From assembly GCF_900114415.1 (NCBI RefSeq), contig NZ_FOSZ01000001.1, positions 186,001 through 250,000 of the forward strand: a stretch of 64,000 nt of DNA, in the 5' to 3' direction. Source of the DNA: Shimia haliotis. GTDB taxonomy: Bacteria > Pseudomonadota > Alphaproteobacteria > Rhodobacterales > Rhodobacteraceae. The position numbers and the translations under genes were made by a program. Positions within the stretch are counted from its first letter, which is position 1. The number at the start of each line of letters is the position of its first letter. The notes beneath the pieces are model-generated. The model searched no databases. It saw nothing but the letters and a program-made list of their open reading frames with translations, and was not told the DNA's origin. This document shows positions 19,271 to 28,086 of the stretch, in pieces.

Positions 19271-19924
19271 TTATTGCGTGTCAGTATAGGGTTCGACCGT
19301 GGCGGCATCCATTGTGTAGGTGATATTGACCTTGGATTCCCCGTCCACCAGCCACAGAGATTTTTCTTGCGGATCGCTTTTGATCTGGCCGGAGATCCAG
19401 ATCGGCGCATATAGGCCGGTTGCCTCGAAACCTTCGGGGTATGAGACATGTACAATCTGGTTTGCTGGCGGCGGCGGTACGTGAATGCAGGCACCGACGG
19501 TGGGCACCAAAAGAAACTCGACTGCTTTGCCGTCCTGTACATCCAGCGGCAGAATGTAGCCGGGTATACGCACTGTCTGGCCGACGATGGTCTCGTTGGG
19601 GGCGGTGGCGTCCTTCATGCGCAAGTCCATGATGCGCAGGCGTTCAGCAAACAGAAAATCCACGTCCAGCCCACTGTCGATCAGCTCTTGTCGCAGATTG
19701 GCAGCATCCTCTGCCGCATAGGCGTCAGTGCCGGTTTCCGCCAGCGTCTGCAGCTGCAACAGGTGGGACAGTCGCGACATGTGGGCGCTGGAGATGTCGG
19801 CAAACGGGTTCTCGTAAGCCGTATAGGGCGGGGCCAGATCGGCCCAGTCTACCTTGACGGGTTCAGAGGCCTGCGCGATTGCAGTCGACAAGAGCAATGC
19901 TGCTGGCAGAGCAAGGAATTTCAT
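19271..19924 (-). CDS. DUF3299 periplasmic protein linked to an ABC transporter
   Basis: A 217-residue protein with a Sec signal peptide (about 20 residues, ending AIAQAS). The C-terminal 110 residues match the DUF3299 pattern: VRIPGYILPLD, FLLVPTVGACIHVPPPPANQIVHV, then a short SGQIK strand. The Cys-Ile-His-Val-Pro-Pro-Pro-Pro motif could bind metal. It is the last gene of a four-gene unit behind an FtsX-type permease and a LolD-like ATPase. In Vibrio a comparable ABC/DUF3299 neighbourhood has been linked to zinc; whether that applies here is inference. The start is ATG 19924, giving a clean signal peptide. Confidence 0.8.
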   Translation of the reverse strand: MKFLALPAALLLSTAIAQASEPVKVDWADLAPPYTAYENPFADISSAHMSRLSHLLQLQTLAETGTDAYAAEDAANLRQELIDSGLDVDFLFAERLRIMDLRMKDATAPNETIVGQTVRIPGYILPLDVQDGKAVEFLLVPTVGACIHVPPPPANQIVHVSYPEGFEATGLYAPIWISGQIKSDPQEKSLWLVDGESKVNITYTMDAATVEPYTDTQ

Positions 19925-19960
19925 AGGCAACCTTTCGACAGTCATGCGCACTGAAACCGC

Positions 19961-21211
19961 TTAGAGACGTGTGGTCAAGCCATCAGCCAGCGTCATGCGG
20001 TACACGCGCCATGCTGGCAGAAGGGCGGCAAGGGCGGCAAAACAAAAAACCGCGAGCAAAATGCCCATCTCTTCACCGGTCGGCAAATGCAGACCCATGC
20101 GGAACCCGAAATTGGCTGACAGAATGGGGTTTGCGCTGGTCATGCTTACATAAAGAAGCACCAGACCCACTAGGATGCCTGCGGCTGTCACTGCCAACGC
20201 TTCGGTCACGATCAGGCCAAAAATCGTGCGCGGAGAGGCCCCGACCGACCGCAGGATTGCGAATTCTCGGCGACGGGCGTCAAGCGCGGCAGACAGCATC
20301 ACGACCATTCCGATCAGGCTAGCGATTGCGACCGCGATTGACATCAGCCGAAGGGCGCCCTCAGCGGTGCCTGTGATCGACCACAACTGCAAAAGTGCGA
20401 CATTGGGCATGACAGCGCTCAGGGCTTCGGATTGTGAGTCGCTCAGAGCCCGCTGAATACCAAGAATGGCCGTGCGCTGTGAAAGCCCGACATAGACGGC
20501 GTTGATCTGCTCGGGAGTGTAGGCTGCACCGTTGTCTTGGGGAGCATCGGCGGCGAAAGGATCAGCCGCCAGCGGGGCATAGCCCGCGTGCAGCGCGTCA
20601 AAGCCTTCCAGCGTCACAAAGACCATGCGGTCAACCACGGTGCCGGTAGGGGCGAGAACGCCAGATACAGTGAAAGGCGCATCGTCGTGCATTTCAAAAG
20701 ACACGCTGCCTGCGCCGTGAGCATTGACCAGAACAGAGCCGACTTCATACCCGAACAGAGTGGCAATCTCGGCACCGATCACGGCGCTGTCGCGTGTCAC
20801 GAAAGTTGATCCCTGCGCAAAGGCCAAAGGTGTGCCGCCGCTGTGGCGGAAATGCTCGAAATAGGCGGCCGTTGTGCCCGTCACCGGATAACCGCGGTGA
20901 TTGTCGCCCATCATCAAAGGCACAGCCCAGCCAACGCCGGGCATGACGGCAATCTGTGTATAGCTGTCCCAGCGCATTGCCGCACCGGTGGAGCCTACGC
21001 CAAATACCGTGGACAACAAAATCTGAACGTCGTTGCCACGCGGCGCAACGATCAGGTCGATACCGCCCGCAGTATCCGCAAAAGACGCGCGCGCGCTGTC
21101 GCGCAGTCGTTCCACGCCGAGGATCAATGCAACACTCAACGCGATTGAAAGAACGGTGAGCGCGGCGACAAAACGCCGGTTCCAAAGGCTTTGCAGGGCA
21201 AAATTCAGCAT
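19961..21211 (-). CDS. ABC transporter permease, FtsX/MacB type
   Basis: A 416-residue membrane protein: one N-terminal helix (about 15-33), a large periplasmic domain (about 40-260), then three helices (about 285-310, 330-355, 380-405). ARRREFAILRSVGASPRTIFGLI is the FtsX-family cytoplasmic loop signature. Such permeases usually act in mechanotransmission or lipoprotein/efflux systems rather than classic uptake. The start overlaps the end of the ATPase gene by 7 bases, so the two subunits are translationally coupled. Confidence 0.88.
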   Translation of the reverse strand: MLNFALQSLWNRRFVAALTVLSIALSVALILGVERLRDSARASFADTAGGIDLIVAPRGNDVQILLSTVFGVGSTGAAMRWDSYTQIAVMPGVGWAVPLMMGDNHRGYPVTGTTAAYFEHFRHSGGTPLAFAQGSTFVTRDSAVIGAEIATLFGYEVGSVLVNAHGAGSVSFEMHDDAPFTVSGVLAPTGTVVDRMVFVTLEGFDALHAGYAPLAADPFAADAPQDNGAAYTPEQINAVYVGLSQRTAILGIQRALSDSQSEALSAVMPNVALLQLWSITGTAEGALRLMSIAVAIASLIGMVVMLSAALDARRREFAILRSVGASPRTIFGLIVTEALAVTAAGILVGLVLLYVSMTSANPILSANFGFRMGLHLPTGEEMGILLAVFCFAALAALLPAWRVYRMTLADGLTTRL

Positions 21212-21945
21212 GGGTCGACCTTTGGTGCGTTGATTTCACTCATTTGAATGACGCGGTCAAAGTGGTGTTCAAGACCCGGGTCGTGGCTGACAACCAGAAG
21301 CGCGGCGCCAGAGTGTGCCGCCTCGCGTGACAGCAGCGACAAAAAGCGGTCTTTGGCCTCAGGATCAAGAGCGGATGTGGGCTCATCCGCGAGGATCAGA
21401 TCCGGCGTGCCGATCAATGCACGCGCGGCTGCGACACGCTGTTGCTGACCGTAGCTTAGATTTCCGGCAGGCGTGTCTGAATGCTCGGCAATGCCAAGCG
21501 CCACGAGCAATTTTTGCGCATCGTCCTGCGGTGTGCCGGAAAGACGCTGGCGGCGCTGCGCCGAAAACCGGCATGGCAGCACCACATTGTCGCGCACCGA
21601 CAACCATGGGATCAGGTTAAAGCTCTGAAAAATCAGTCCGATGTGGTCCACACGAAATGCATCCCGGTGGCTTTGGGGCAGGGCGCCAACATCTGTTCCG
21701 GCGATCCGCACCGTGCCGGCCGGCACATCCACCACGCCGGACATTGCAGCAAGTAAGGTGGATTTGCCGCAGCCGCTTGGACCGCGCAACAAGACCCGCT
21801 CACCTGTGCGCAGACCAAAGCGCTCGATTGCCAGCGTTTGATCGGTCGCGCCGGACCAGTTGAACCGCAAATCGGCAATTGCTACGGCCAGGGCTTCGAC
21901 ACCTGCGGCCGCACCGGAAGAGTGGTTATATGAACTGGTCGACAC
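21205..21945 (-). CDS. ABC transporter ATP-binding protein, LolD/MacB type
   Basis: A 246-residue ATPase with Walker A GPSGCGKST (about residue 55), the Q-loop region LIFQSFNLIPWL, signature LSYGQQQRVAAARAL, and Walker B LILADEPTSALD followed by the switch His (VVSHDPGLEHH). The only start compatible with the full domain is GTG at 21945, five bases after the DUF427 stop codon and with a poor SD (AAGG), which suggests coupling to DUF427 translation. It pairs with the FtsX-type permease downstream. Confidence 0.9.
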   Translation of the reverse strand: MSTSSYNHSSGAAAGVEALAVAIADLRFNWSGATDQTLAIERFGLRTGERVLLRGPSGCGKSTLLAAMSGVVDVPAGTVRIAGTDVGALPQSHRDAFRVDHIGLIFQSFNLIPWLSVRDNVVLPCRFSAQRRQRLSGTPQDDAQKLLVALGIAEHSDTPAGNLSYGQQQRVAAARALIGTPDLILADEPTSALDPEAKDRFLSLLSREAAHSGAALLVVSHDPGLEHHFDRVIQMSEINAPKVDPC

Positions 21946-21950
21946 AGGCC

Positions 21951-22292
21951 TTAAACGCGCTCAACCGCCACAAGGTCGTTGGTGTAAAACGCGATGTGAT
22001 CCTTGATGCGCGAAACGTCCTCGATGGGGGTCTCATAGCTCCAGCCGGAATTCTGGATGGTCTGGCTTTTGGTGACGATCGAGAAGTAGGACGCATCGCC
22101 TTTATAGGGGCAATGGCTGGTGTGCTCGCTGGTGTCGAGGAACGCCATGGCGATGTCGCTGCGCGGGAAATAAATCACAGGCTCAAGATCGCCTTCGCTG
22201 AGCTCAAGGGCATTGCTGCTCTCGCCGATGACTGCGCCACCGGCACGCACGGTCCAGTTGCCCGGCGCTTTGCGGATGGTGATCTTTGTCAT
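21951..22292 (-). CDS. DUF427 domain-containing protein
   Basis: A 113-residue cytoplasmic protein of the DUF427 family: a small beta-tent fold with the core YFPRSDIAM, TSHCPYKGDASYFS and WSYETP motifs. Biochemical function is not established. It heads the minus-strand run DUF427, ABC ATPase, FtsX permease, DUF3299, with only a few bases to the ATPase, although in other genomes DUF427 is usually unrelated to transporters, so co-transcription may be incidental. Confidence 0.85.
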   Translation of the reverse strand: MTKITIRKAPGNWTVRAGGAVIGESSNALELSEGDLEPVIYFPRSDIAMAFLDTSEHTSHCPYKGDASYFSIVTKSQTIQNSGWSYETPIEDVSRIKDHIAFYTNDLVAVERV

Positions 22293-22358
22293 GCGGAGTC
22301 TCCTTTGAATGCGACCTGCGGTTGGCTGTCTATGGTCGCGCTATGTATCAGAACTGTG

Positions 22359-24167
22359 TCAGAGCGGCGCCGTTGCGCGATCCAACCATAGTTGCGCCTC
22401 GGCCGCCAGCCTTGGCTTCAAAACGTCGCGACAAGTGTCGTGATAGGCATTGAGCCAATCTACTTCGGCACGGGTCAGCATGTGCTGTACTAGGAGGTTG
22501 CGGTCAACCGGAACAAACGTCAGCGTCCGAAAGCGCAGCATCGCTCGGTGGACATCCGCCTCTTGGCCCCGGGGCGCACCTTCGACCACAACCAGATTTT
22601 CAATACGGATGCCAAAGGCGCCGGGACGATAATAACCGGGCTCGTTGGACAGGATCATGCCGGGCTCAAGGGGCACGTCACCGGCGCGCGACAGCCGCTG
22701 TGGCCCTTCATGAACACAAAGATAGGCCCCAACCCCATGGCCGAGCCCATGGTCAAAATCCTGACCGGCATTCCAAAGTGGCGCGCGGCCTATGGCTTCG
22801 ATGTGGCTGCCCGCAAGGCCGGCGGGCCACTGTTGGCGTAACACGGCAATCATCCCCTGAAGCACACGGGTGAAGGCACGCTTGGCTGTGTCTTCTACAG
22901 AGCCAACCGCCAAGGTACGCGTGATGTCTGTTGTGCCATCGCGATACTGTCCGCCGCTGTCGAGCACGATCAAATCACCGGATTGCAACTGGCGATTGGT
23001 GTCCTCGGTCACACGATAATGCATGATTGCACCGTTGGGGCCGGCGCCGGCGATGGTGTCAAAGCTGATTTCAAGCAGGGCATTGGTGGCGCGGCGACAT
23101 TCCTCGAGTTTTTGGACAAGGTCAATTTCGGTAAGCGTGGTTTTCTCCTGTGCGTCAAACCAGCTCAGAAATTCGACCACCGCAGCCCCATCGCGCAAAT
23201 GGGCTTCCTGCATGCCTTTGATTTCGGTCTCATTTTTGCGTGCCTTTGGAAGTGCGCAAGGAGCAGGCCCATAGACATACTCCACGCCTGCCTCATCCAG
23301 CGCCTGTTTGACCGCCACCGGAACCGCCGCTTTGTCGAGCCGCACCGGACCCTTGACGCCCTGCAAAACTCCGGAGACGTCGCTCCAGAAAGCCGCCTGC
23401 GGATGTATGGTGACGTCCTCGCCGAGGTGCGTGCGCACCTCCGAGAGTTTCTCCGGCCCCATCCAGAGATCAACCAGCCCGCTTGCGTGCAACACGGCAA
23501 ATCCTTGGGCCAAGGGATTGCGGGCAATATCTGTGCCGCGGATATTGAGAAGCCAGCAGATTTCATCTGGCAAGGTGATGACTGCAGCGCCATGTCCGTC
23601 CTGTTGCAGCCCCGCTCCGAGGCGCGCGCGCTTGTCGGCGTGGCTTTCCCCAGCAAAGTCCAAAGGCTGTTCCGAAACCATGCCAGATGGCGGAGCGGGG
23701 CGATCCTTCCAGACCCGGTCAACAAGGTTGTCACAGGGCACCAGCGCAATGTCAGTGCCTTGCAGGGCCGCGTCTATCGCCTCAATTTGCCCAACCGTAT
23801 AAAGCGTAGGATCAAAACCGATGCGACCGCCTGAAAGCCGTTCCGCAAGCCAGGGTCCAGGAAGGACTTCGGGCCAGTCAACCGGCGTGAACACCGATGC
23901 AACCTGGTCTTTGACTTGCGTGCGGTACCGTCCGTCAACAAAAACCCCTGCTATTTCGTGCAGAACAATGCAGAATCCGGCAGATCCCGTGAACCCCGTC
24001 AGCCAGGAAAGACGCTCGTCGCAAGCAGCGACATACTCGCCCTGATGGGCATCTGCTCGGGGCACCATAAATCCGTCCAGTCCGGCCTCTGACATCGCGG
24101 CTCTCAAGTCGGCCAGACGCGTAGGGCCAAGGTCGGGGCGGGCGGTGGTGGTGAAATCCTGAAACAT
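22359..24167 (-). CDS. pepP: Aminopeptidase P family (M24) metallopeptidase
   Basis: A 602-residue X-Pro aminopeptidase of the long three-domain type. Two creatinase-like N-terminal domains (about 10-310) precede the M24 pita-bread domain. The five metal ligands are visible: the two Asp in VLDSGGQYRDGTTDITRT, the His in the CVHEGPQ region, the Glu in LSNEPGYY, and the Glu in FGIRIENLV. The start is ATG 24167 (MFQDFTT) with GAGCC/GGAG-type purines upstream; an in-frame start 75 bases further upstream is rejected. Length fits bacterial homologues of eukaryotic XPNPEP1. Monocistronic by appearance. Confidence 0.92.
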   Translation of the reverse strand: MFQDFTTTARPDLGPTRLADLRAAMSEAGLDGFMVPRADAHQGEYVAACDERLSWLTGFTGSAGFCIVLHEIAGVFVDGRYRTQVKDQVASVFTPVDWPEVLPGPWLAERLSGGRIGFDPTLYTVGQIEAIDAALQGTDIALVPCDNLVDRVWKDRPAPPSGMVSEQPLDFAGESHADKRARLGAGLQQDGHGAAVITLPDEICWLLNIRGTDIARNPLAQGFAVLHASGLVDLWMGPEKLSEVRTHLGEDVTIHPQAAFWSDVSGVLQGVKGPVRLDKAAVPVAVKQALDEAGVEYVYGPAPCALPKARKNETEIKGMQEAHLRDGAAVVEFLSWFDAQEKTTLTEIDLVQKLEECRRATNALLEISFDTIAGAGPNGAIMHYRVTEDTNRQLQSGDLIVLDSGGQYRDGTTDITRTLAVGSVEDTAKRAFTRVLQGMIAVLRQQWPAGLAGSHIEAIGRAPLWNAGQDFDHGLGHGVGAYLCVHEGPQRLSRAGDVPLEPGMILSNEPGYYRPGAFGIRIENLVVVEGAPRGQEADVHRAMLRFRTLTFVPVDRNLLVQHMLTRAEVDWLNAYHDTCRDVLKPRLAAEAQLWLDRATAPL

Positions 24168-24336
24168 CGGCGAGGCTCCTTCAATTGGCGCCAGTTTTAC
24201 GCGCCCTGCAACCAAAGGCCAATGCCTCCGGACATTTCTCATTGCGGCAAATACCTCGGGGTGAGGTCACAGCTTTGCGGTGGCCGAGGGGCAGCTCCCC
24301 TCAGGTTCACGCGGCTCTCGCGAGAGGTTGCGGGCT

Positions 24337-24831
24337 TCAGCCTTTGGGGCCGTCCATAATTATACAAGTGGTCGAGCCGGTAGCATATAGCCGTCCGTCT
24401 TCTTTGCCGCGGATTTCACCGTTGGACACGCCGGTTGAACGCCCGCTGTGTTGCACCCGACCGACCGCGTGTACCGTTGTACCGATTGGAATGGGGCGAA
24501 TAATATTTACCTTGTATTCCAAGGTTGTATAGATCTGGCCTGCCTTCAGCATGGTCTGAATGGCGCAGGCCATGCAGCTGTCCAAAATTGTGCCATACCA
24601 GCCGCCGTGCACCGTTCCAAGCGGGTTCATGGTGCGAAATTCCGGCGTGCCTTCAAATGTCACCATGCCCTCTTCGGCGATGATGGGGCGAAATCCCAAC
24701 GCCTGCCCGATCGGCGGGCCGGCAATTCGCCCATCAACAATGTCCTGCATGAACTCGAGGCCGGTTTTCGACAGAACGATGTCCAAAGTTGCCAAATCTT
24801 CCGGACCTTGGGCGTAGTGGTGTTGCGACAT
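24337..24831 (-). CDS. PaaI-family hotdog-fold thioesterase
   Basis: A 164-residue hotdog thioesterase. The NPLGTVHGGWYGTILDSCMACAI segment around residue 70 is the hallmark HGG-containing active-site helix; the C-terminal half has YKVNIIRPIP and VHSGRSTGVSNGEIRG-like strands. Substrate is presumably an acyl-CoA, unknown in detail. The start at 24831 (MSQHHYAQG) is chosen over an in-frame extension that would overlap the metF end. It lies just downstream of metF on the same strand (70 bp gap). Confidence 0.85.
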   Translation of the reverse strand: MSQHHYAQGPEDLATLDIVLSKTGLEFMQDIVDGRIAGPPIGQALGFRPIIAEEGMVTFEGTPEFRTMNPLGTVHGGWYGTILDSCMACAIQTMLKAGQIYTTLEYKVNIIRPIPIGTTVHAVGRVQHSGRSTGVSNGEIRGKEDGRLYATGSTTCIIMDGPKG

Positions 24832-24901
24832 AAATGGGCCTCCTGCGTTGCCCGCAGAAGGCCGCAAATTCGGAAAGCTCGCAAGGGGGGCGTGTGTCGT
24901 G

Positions 24902-25768
24902 TTACGCCACGTTTTCCAATCGCACCTGTGGTGTAACGCCAAGCGCGTGGCAGACATCGCGCGTCAACTCGGGCCGGTTCAGGGTGTAAAAATGCAGCGC
25001 GTCCACACCTTCATCCATCAAATCCGAGCACAACTCGGTACAAACCGCCGTGGCCAAAAGGTCTTCGCGGTTGTCTCGTTCCGCTTTGGCAAAGGCGTCC
25101 TCAAGCCACGCCGGCACCGTTGTTCCGCAGCGCTTGGCGAAGCTGCGTACGCCTTTCCAGTTCTCGATCGGCAGAATGCCGGGGACAATTGGCGCTTTGA
25201 TGCCCGCATCAGCGCAGGCGTCACGGAACCGCAGAAAACTCTCGGGTTCAAAGAAGAACTGGGTAAGCGCCTCGGTCGCACCGGCATCAATTTTCCGCTT
25301 GAGCCATGCAATGTCCGCTTGCATGTCCGAAGACTCGGGGTGCTTTTCCGGATATGCTCCGACGCGGATCGTGAAATCGCCCGTGGCAGAGAGCGCTTCG
25401 ATCAATTCAACCGAATTGGCAAAGCCGTCTGGGTGGGCCACAAAACCAGAGGCACCTTTGGGCGGATCGCCGCGCAGAGCCACCAGTTCGCTCACGCCTG
25501 CGGCGGCAAAATCATTCGCAATTTTAAGGGTTTCTTCCTTGGAAGCGTTCACGCAAGTCAAATGTGCGGCAACGTTCAAACCAGAGGATTTGTGCAGTGT
25601 CGCCACCGCATCACGGGTCAAATCCCGTGTGGTGCCGCCGGCGCCATAGGTCACGGAAACAAAACGCGGATCAAGGGGGGCAAGGGTTTGTACCGTGTCC
25701 CAAAGCCGGAAAGACGCCTCCAGATTCTGCGGTGGAAAGAACTCGAAGGAAACTTGAGGCGTGGTCAT
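24902..25768 (-). CDS. metF: 5,10-methylenetetrahydrofolate reductase
   Basis: A 288-residue FAD-dependent TIM-barrel enzyme that makes 5-methyl-THF for methionine synthesis. The N-terminal SFEFFPPQN carries the catalytic Glu; FVSVTYGAGGTTRD, AHLTCVNAS and ALRGDPP are further family motifs. ATG 25768 is preferred over a TTG three codons upstream. It is transcribed divergently from a MetR-type regulator, with 92 bp between the two starts, so regulation by MetR is likely. It may read on into the thioesterase gene. Confidence 0.95.
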   Translation of the reverse strand: MTTPQVSFEFFPPQNLEASFRLWDTVQTLAPLDPRFVSVTYGAGGTTRDLTRDAVATLHKSSGLNVAAHLTCVNASKEETLKIANDFAAAGVSELVALRGDPPKGASGFVAHPDGFANSVELIEALSATGDFTIRVGAYPEKHPESSDMQADIAWLKRKIDAGATEALTQFFFEPESFLRFRDACADAGIKAPIVPGILPIENWKGVRSFAKRCGTTVPAWLEDAFAKAERDNREDLLATAVCTELCSDLMDEGVDALHFYTLNRPELTRDVCHALGVTPQVRLENVA

Positions 25769-25860
25769 AATCGGCAATCCCTAACTTGCGGTTGTCCTCA
25801 ACTCCCACACATGGCAGATTTAGGCAAATTCATAATCCTCAAGAAGGTCATGAGCTTCAC

Positions 25861-26772
25861 ATGAAGATGCACATCGAATTCCGTCACCTGCGCACTGTTC
25901 GTGCGATCCACGAATGCGGCGGGCTGGCGCGTGCGGCGGAAAAGCTCAATATCACGCAATCGGCGCTGTCCCATCAGGTTAAGGGGCTTGAAGAACAGGC
26001 CGGTGTTGAGCTTTTTGTGCGTCGCTCCAAGCCGATGAAATTGTCAGCGGCGGGTATGCGGCTTTTGCGTTTGGCCAATCAAGTCCTTCCCGAGGTCGAA
26101 AAGCTTGAGGCGGAATTCAACGGTCTGCGTGACGGGCGGTCGGGCCGTCTGCACATTGCGATTGAATGTCACGCATGTTTTGAGTGGCTGTTTCCCGTGC
26201 TTGAGCAATTCCGCAAGGATTGGCCGGATGTGGACGTCGATATCCGTCCCGGGTTGGCGTTTGACGCAATGCCTGCCTTGCAAAAGGAAGAAGTGGATCT
26301 GGTGGTCAGTTCCGACCCTGAGAACCTGCCCGGAGTTTCGTTTTCCCACCTCTTTGACTACGCGCCTGTTTTTGTCGCCGCGGCCCAACACCCGCTGGCG
26401 CAGAAAAAGTGGATTGATGCAGAGGATTTCCGCGGAGAAACCTTGATCACCTATCCGGTGGAGCGGGCGCGGCTGGATGTGTTTTCGCAGTTGCTGACAC
26501 CGGCCAAGGTTGAACCTGCTGCGGTGCGACAGGCGGAACTGACAGCGGTTATCCTGTTGTTGGTGGCGTCCAATCGCGGGGTTTCGGTGTTGCCGGACTG
26601 GGTGGTGCGCGAGGTCAAATATTCTTCGGACTATGTGACCAGACCCCTTACCCAGCAAGGGCTTACGCGGCAACTTTTTGCCGCGACCCGTGAGGATGAC
26701 CTCAGCAAGCCCTATATGCTGGACCTGATCCGATTGGCCGGAATTGAGGCCCGCCGATTGCAGGGTACGTAA
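25861..26772 (+). CDS. metR: LysR-family regulator, MetR type
   Basis: A 303-residue LysR-type transcription factor. The N-terminal winged helix has LTVRAIHECGGLARAAEKLNITQSALSHQVK-like helices (about 5-40), and the effector domain follows from about residue 90. IEFRHLRTVRAI at the N terminus and the divergent metF gene both point to MetR, the homocysteine-responsive activator of methionine genes. ATG 25861 (MKMHIEF) is the natural start; in-frame codons upstream fall in the shared promoter. No clear TGAA-N5-TTCA site was found in the 92-bp divergent region, so the operator is unassigned. Confidence 0.88.
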   Translation: MKMHIEFRHLRTVRAIHECGGLARAAEKLNITQSALSHQVKGLEEQAGVELFVRRSKPMKLSAAGMRLLRLANQVLPEVEKLEAEFNGLRDGRSGRLHIAIECHACFEWLFPVLEQFRKDWPDVDVDIRPGLAFDAMPALQKEEVDLVVSSDPENLPGVSFSHLFDYAPVFVAAAQHPLAQKKWIDAEDFRGETLITYPVERARLDVFSQLLTPAKVEPAAVRQAELTAVILLLVASNRGVSVLPDWVVREVKYSSDYVTRPLTQQGLTRQLFAATREDDLSKPYMLDLIRLAGIEARRLQGT

Positions 26773-26923
26773 CCCTTTATTGACGATTATTTGCGTATTC
26801 TCCCCCTGACGTAGGCTGTGCCTTTGCGGCACAAGAAGCCTGTTCTGTTTCATTAGGGGGAAGGAACGGATCGCTGTTGTGTCGCCTGTCAGCGGCCGGT
26901 GATCTGTGCCTTTTGGTTTGCGA

Positions 26924-27958
26924 ATGCCGACAACGTTCAATGTGATCTCGATTGGCCAATTGGCTGACATAGATACCAACGAAGGTAACAATACCGCGGA
27001 AAACGCCAGTGCACTGGTCGGTCTGACGTTTGGTGGGCCGGGGGATGCGTTGGTCAACGACTTTGTCGAGTTGAGCCCCGTGGGAAACCCGGGCTCGTTT
27101 TACAACATGAACAACTCGCCCAATGATCGGTTCCGCATTGATGGCGGGCCTGTGCAAACCTTTGATGCGACAGCGCTTTATAGCGCCACGATCACTTATG
27201 TAGATGGCACCACTGCGACGTTTTCGGCGGTCGTGATGCAGGACGTCAACGGCAATACCTACATCGCGCCAGAGTTTTCAAACAACGCTGATCAGGCTGC
27301 GCTTGAGGCCGCGCCGATCCAGTCGATCAGCTTTGACGGGTTGTTGGGCAACCAATACAGCGGCACCACCGCAAACCGCGAAGAGTGGGATTTTGTGCCC
27401 TGTTTTACCGCGGGAACAGAGATCGTGACGCAAAAAGGCATGCAAAAAGTTGAGGATTTGCGCCCGGGCGATCTGGTTCTCACAATGGACCACGGCTATC
27501 AGGCTGTGCGTTGGGTTGGACAGCGGGATGTACCGGCCGTCGGGGCATTGGCGCCGATCCACTTTGATGCCGGCGCAATCGGAAACGAAGTGGCTCTGGA
27601 AGTGTCACCACAGCACCGCATGCTCGTAACCGGGTGGCGGGCTGAAATGAACTTTGGCGAAAACGAAGTTCTGGTTCCCGCGGTGGGCATGGTCAACGGA
27701 GAAGACGTGCGCCAGATCGAAGGCGGGCAGGTGACCTATGTGCATGTGATGTTTGACAGTCACGAGATCATCTATGCGGCAGGTGTCCCGAGCGAGAGTT
27801 TCATGCCAGGCGAAATGGGTATGACCGCCATGGGTCAAGCTGTTCGAGATGAGATTTTCGAAATCTTCCCCGAACTCAAAGTCGAGGGGCTTGCGGCCTA
27901 TGGATCGGATGCGCGGCCAAGTTTGCGGGCCAGCGAGGGGCAACTGCTCCTCCATTGA
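26924..27958 (+). CDS. Hint-domain protein (hedgehog/intein fold)
   Basis: A 344-residue protein. Residues 1-155 form an unrecognised acidic, beta-rich region; from CFTAGTEIVT (about residue 160) a Hint domain begins, with KVEDLRPGDLVLTMDHGYQAVRWVG and VSPQHRMLVTGWRAE. The Cys at the start of the domain could do an N-S acyl shift, but no intein-like His-Asn end follows, so protein splicing is not expected. Such proteins are numerous in Rhodobacteraceae and are thought to be exported and possibly self-processed; that is inference. ATG 26924 is preferred over a GTG 18 bases upstream. A terminator-like hairpin follows 95 bp after the stop. Confidence 0.82.
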   Translation: MPTTFNVISIGQLADIDTNEGNNTAENASALVGLTFGGPGDALVNDFVELSPVGNPGSFYNMNNSPNDRFRIDGGPVQTFDATALYSATITYVDGTTATFSAVVMQDVNGNTYIAPEFSNNADQAALEAAPIQSISFDGLLGNQYSGTTANREEWDFVPCFTAGTEIVTQKGMQKVEDLRPGDLVLTMDHGYQAVRWVGQRDVPAVGALAPIHFDAGAIGNEVALEVSPQHRMLVTGWRAEMNFGENEVLVPAVGMVNGEDVRQIEGGQVTYVHVMFDSHEIIYAAGVPSESFMPGEMGMTAMGQAVRDEIFEIFPELKVEGLAAYGSDARPSLRASEGQLLLH

Positions 27959-28052
27959 TCCCCCAATCCCGAAGGGGAGGGGGCGGGACACGCGTGACAG
28001 GTCAAGCCCACCCGACCGGCCACGCGGTATGCCCCGCCCTGCAAATAAGAAC

Positions 28053-28082
28053 GCGGCACCCCAAAAGGCGGTGCCGCTTTTT
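28053..28082 (+). terminator. Rho-independent terminator after the Hint-domain gene
   Basis: GCGGCACC and GGTGCCGC form a perfect 8-bp stem around a 9-nt loop, followed by TTTTT. It lies between two convergent genes. Confidence 0.85.
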
Positions 28083-28086
28083 GTTT

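Noticed and set aside
25769-25860. MetR-type operator TGAA-N5-TTCA between metF and metR
   Set aside because: Only weak partial matches were seen in the 92-bp divergent region; not assigned.
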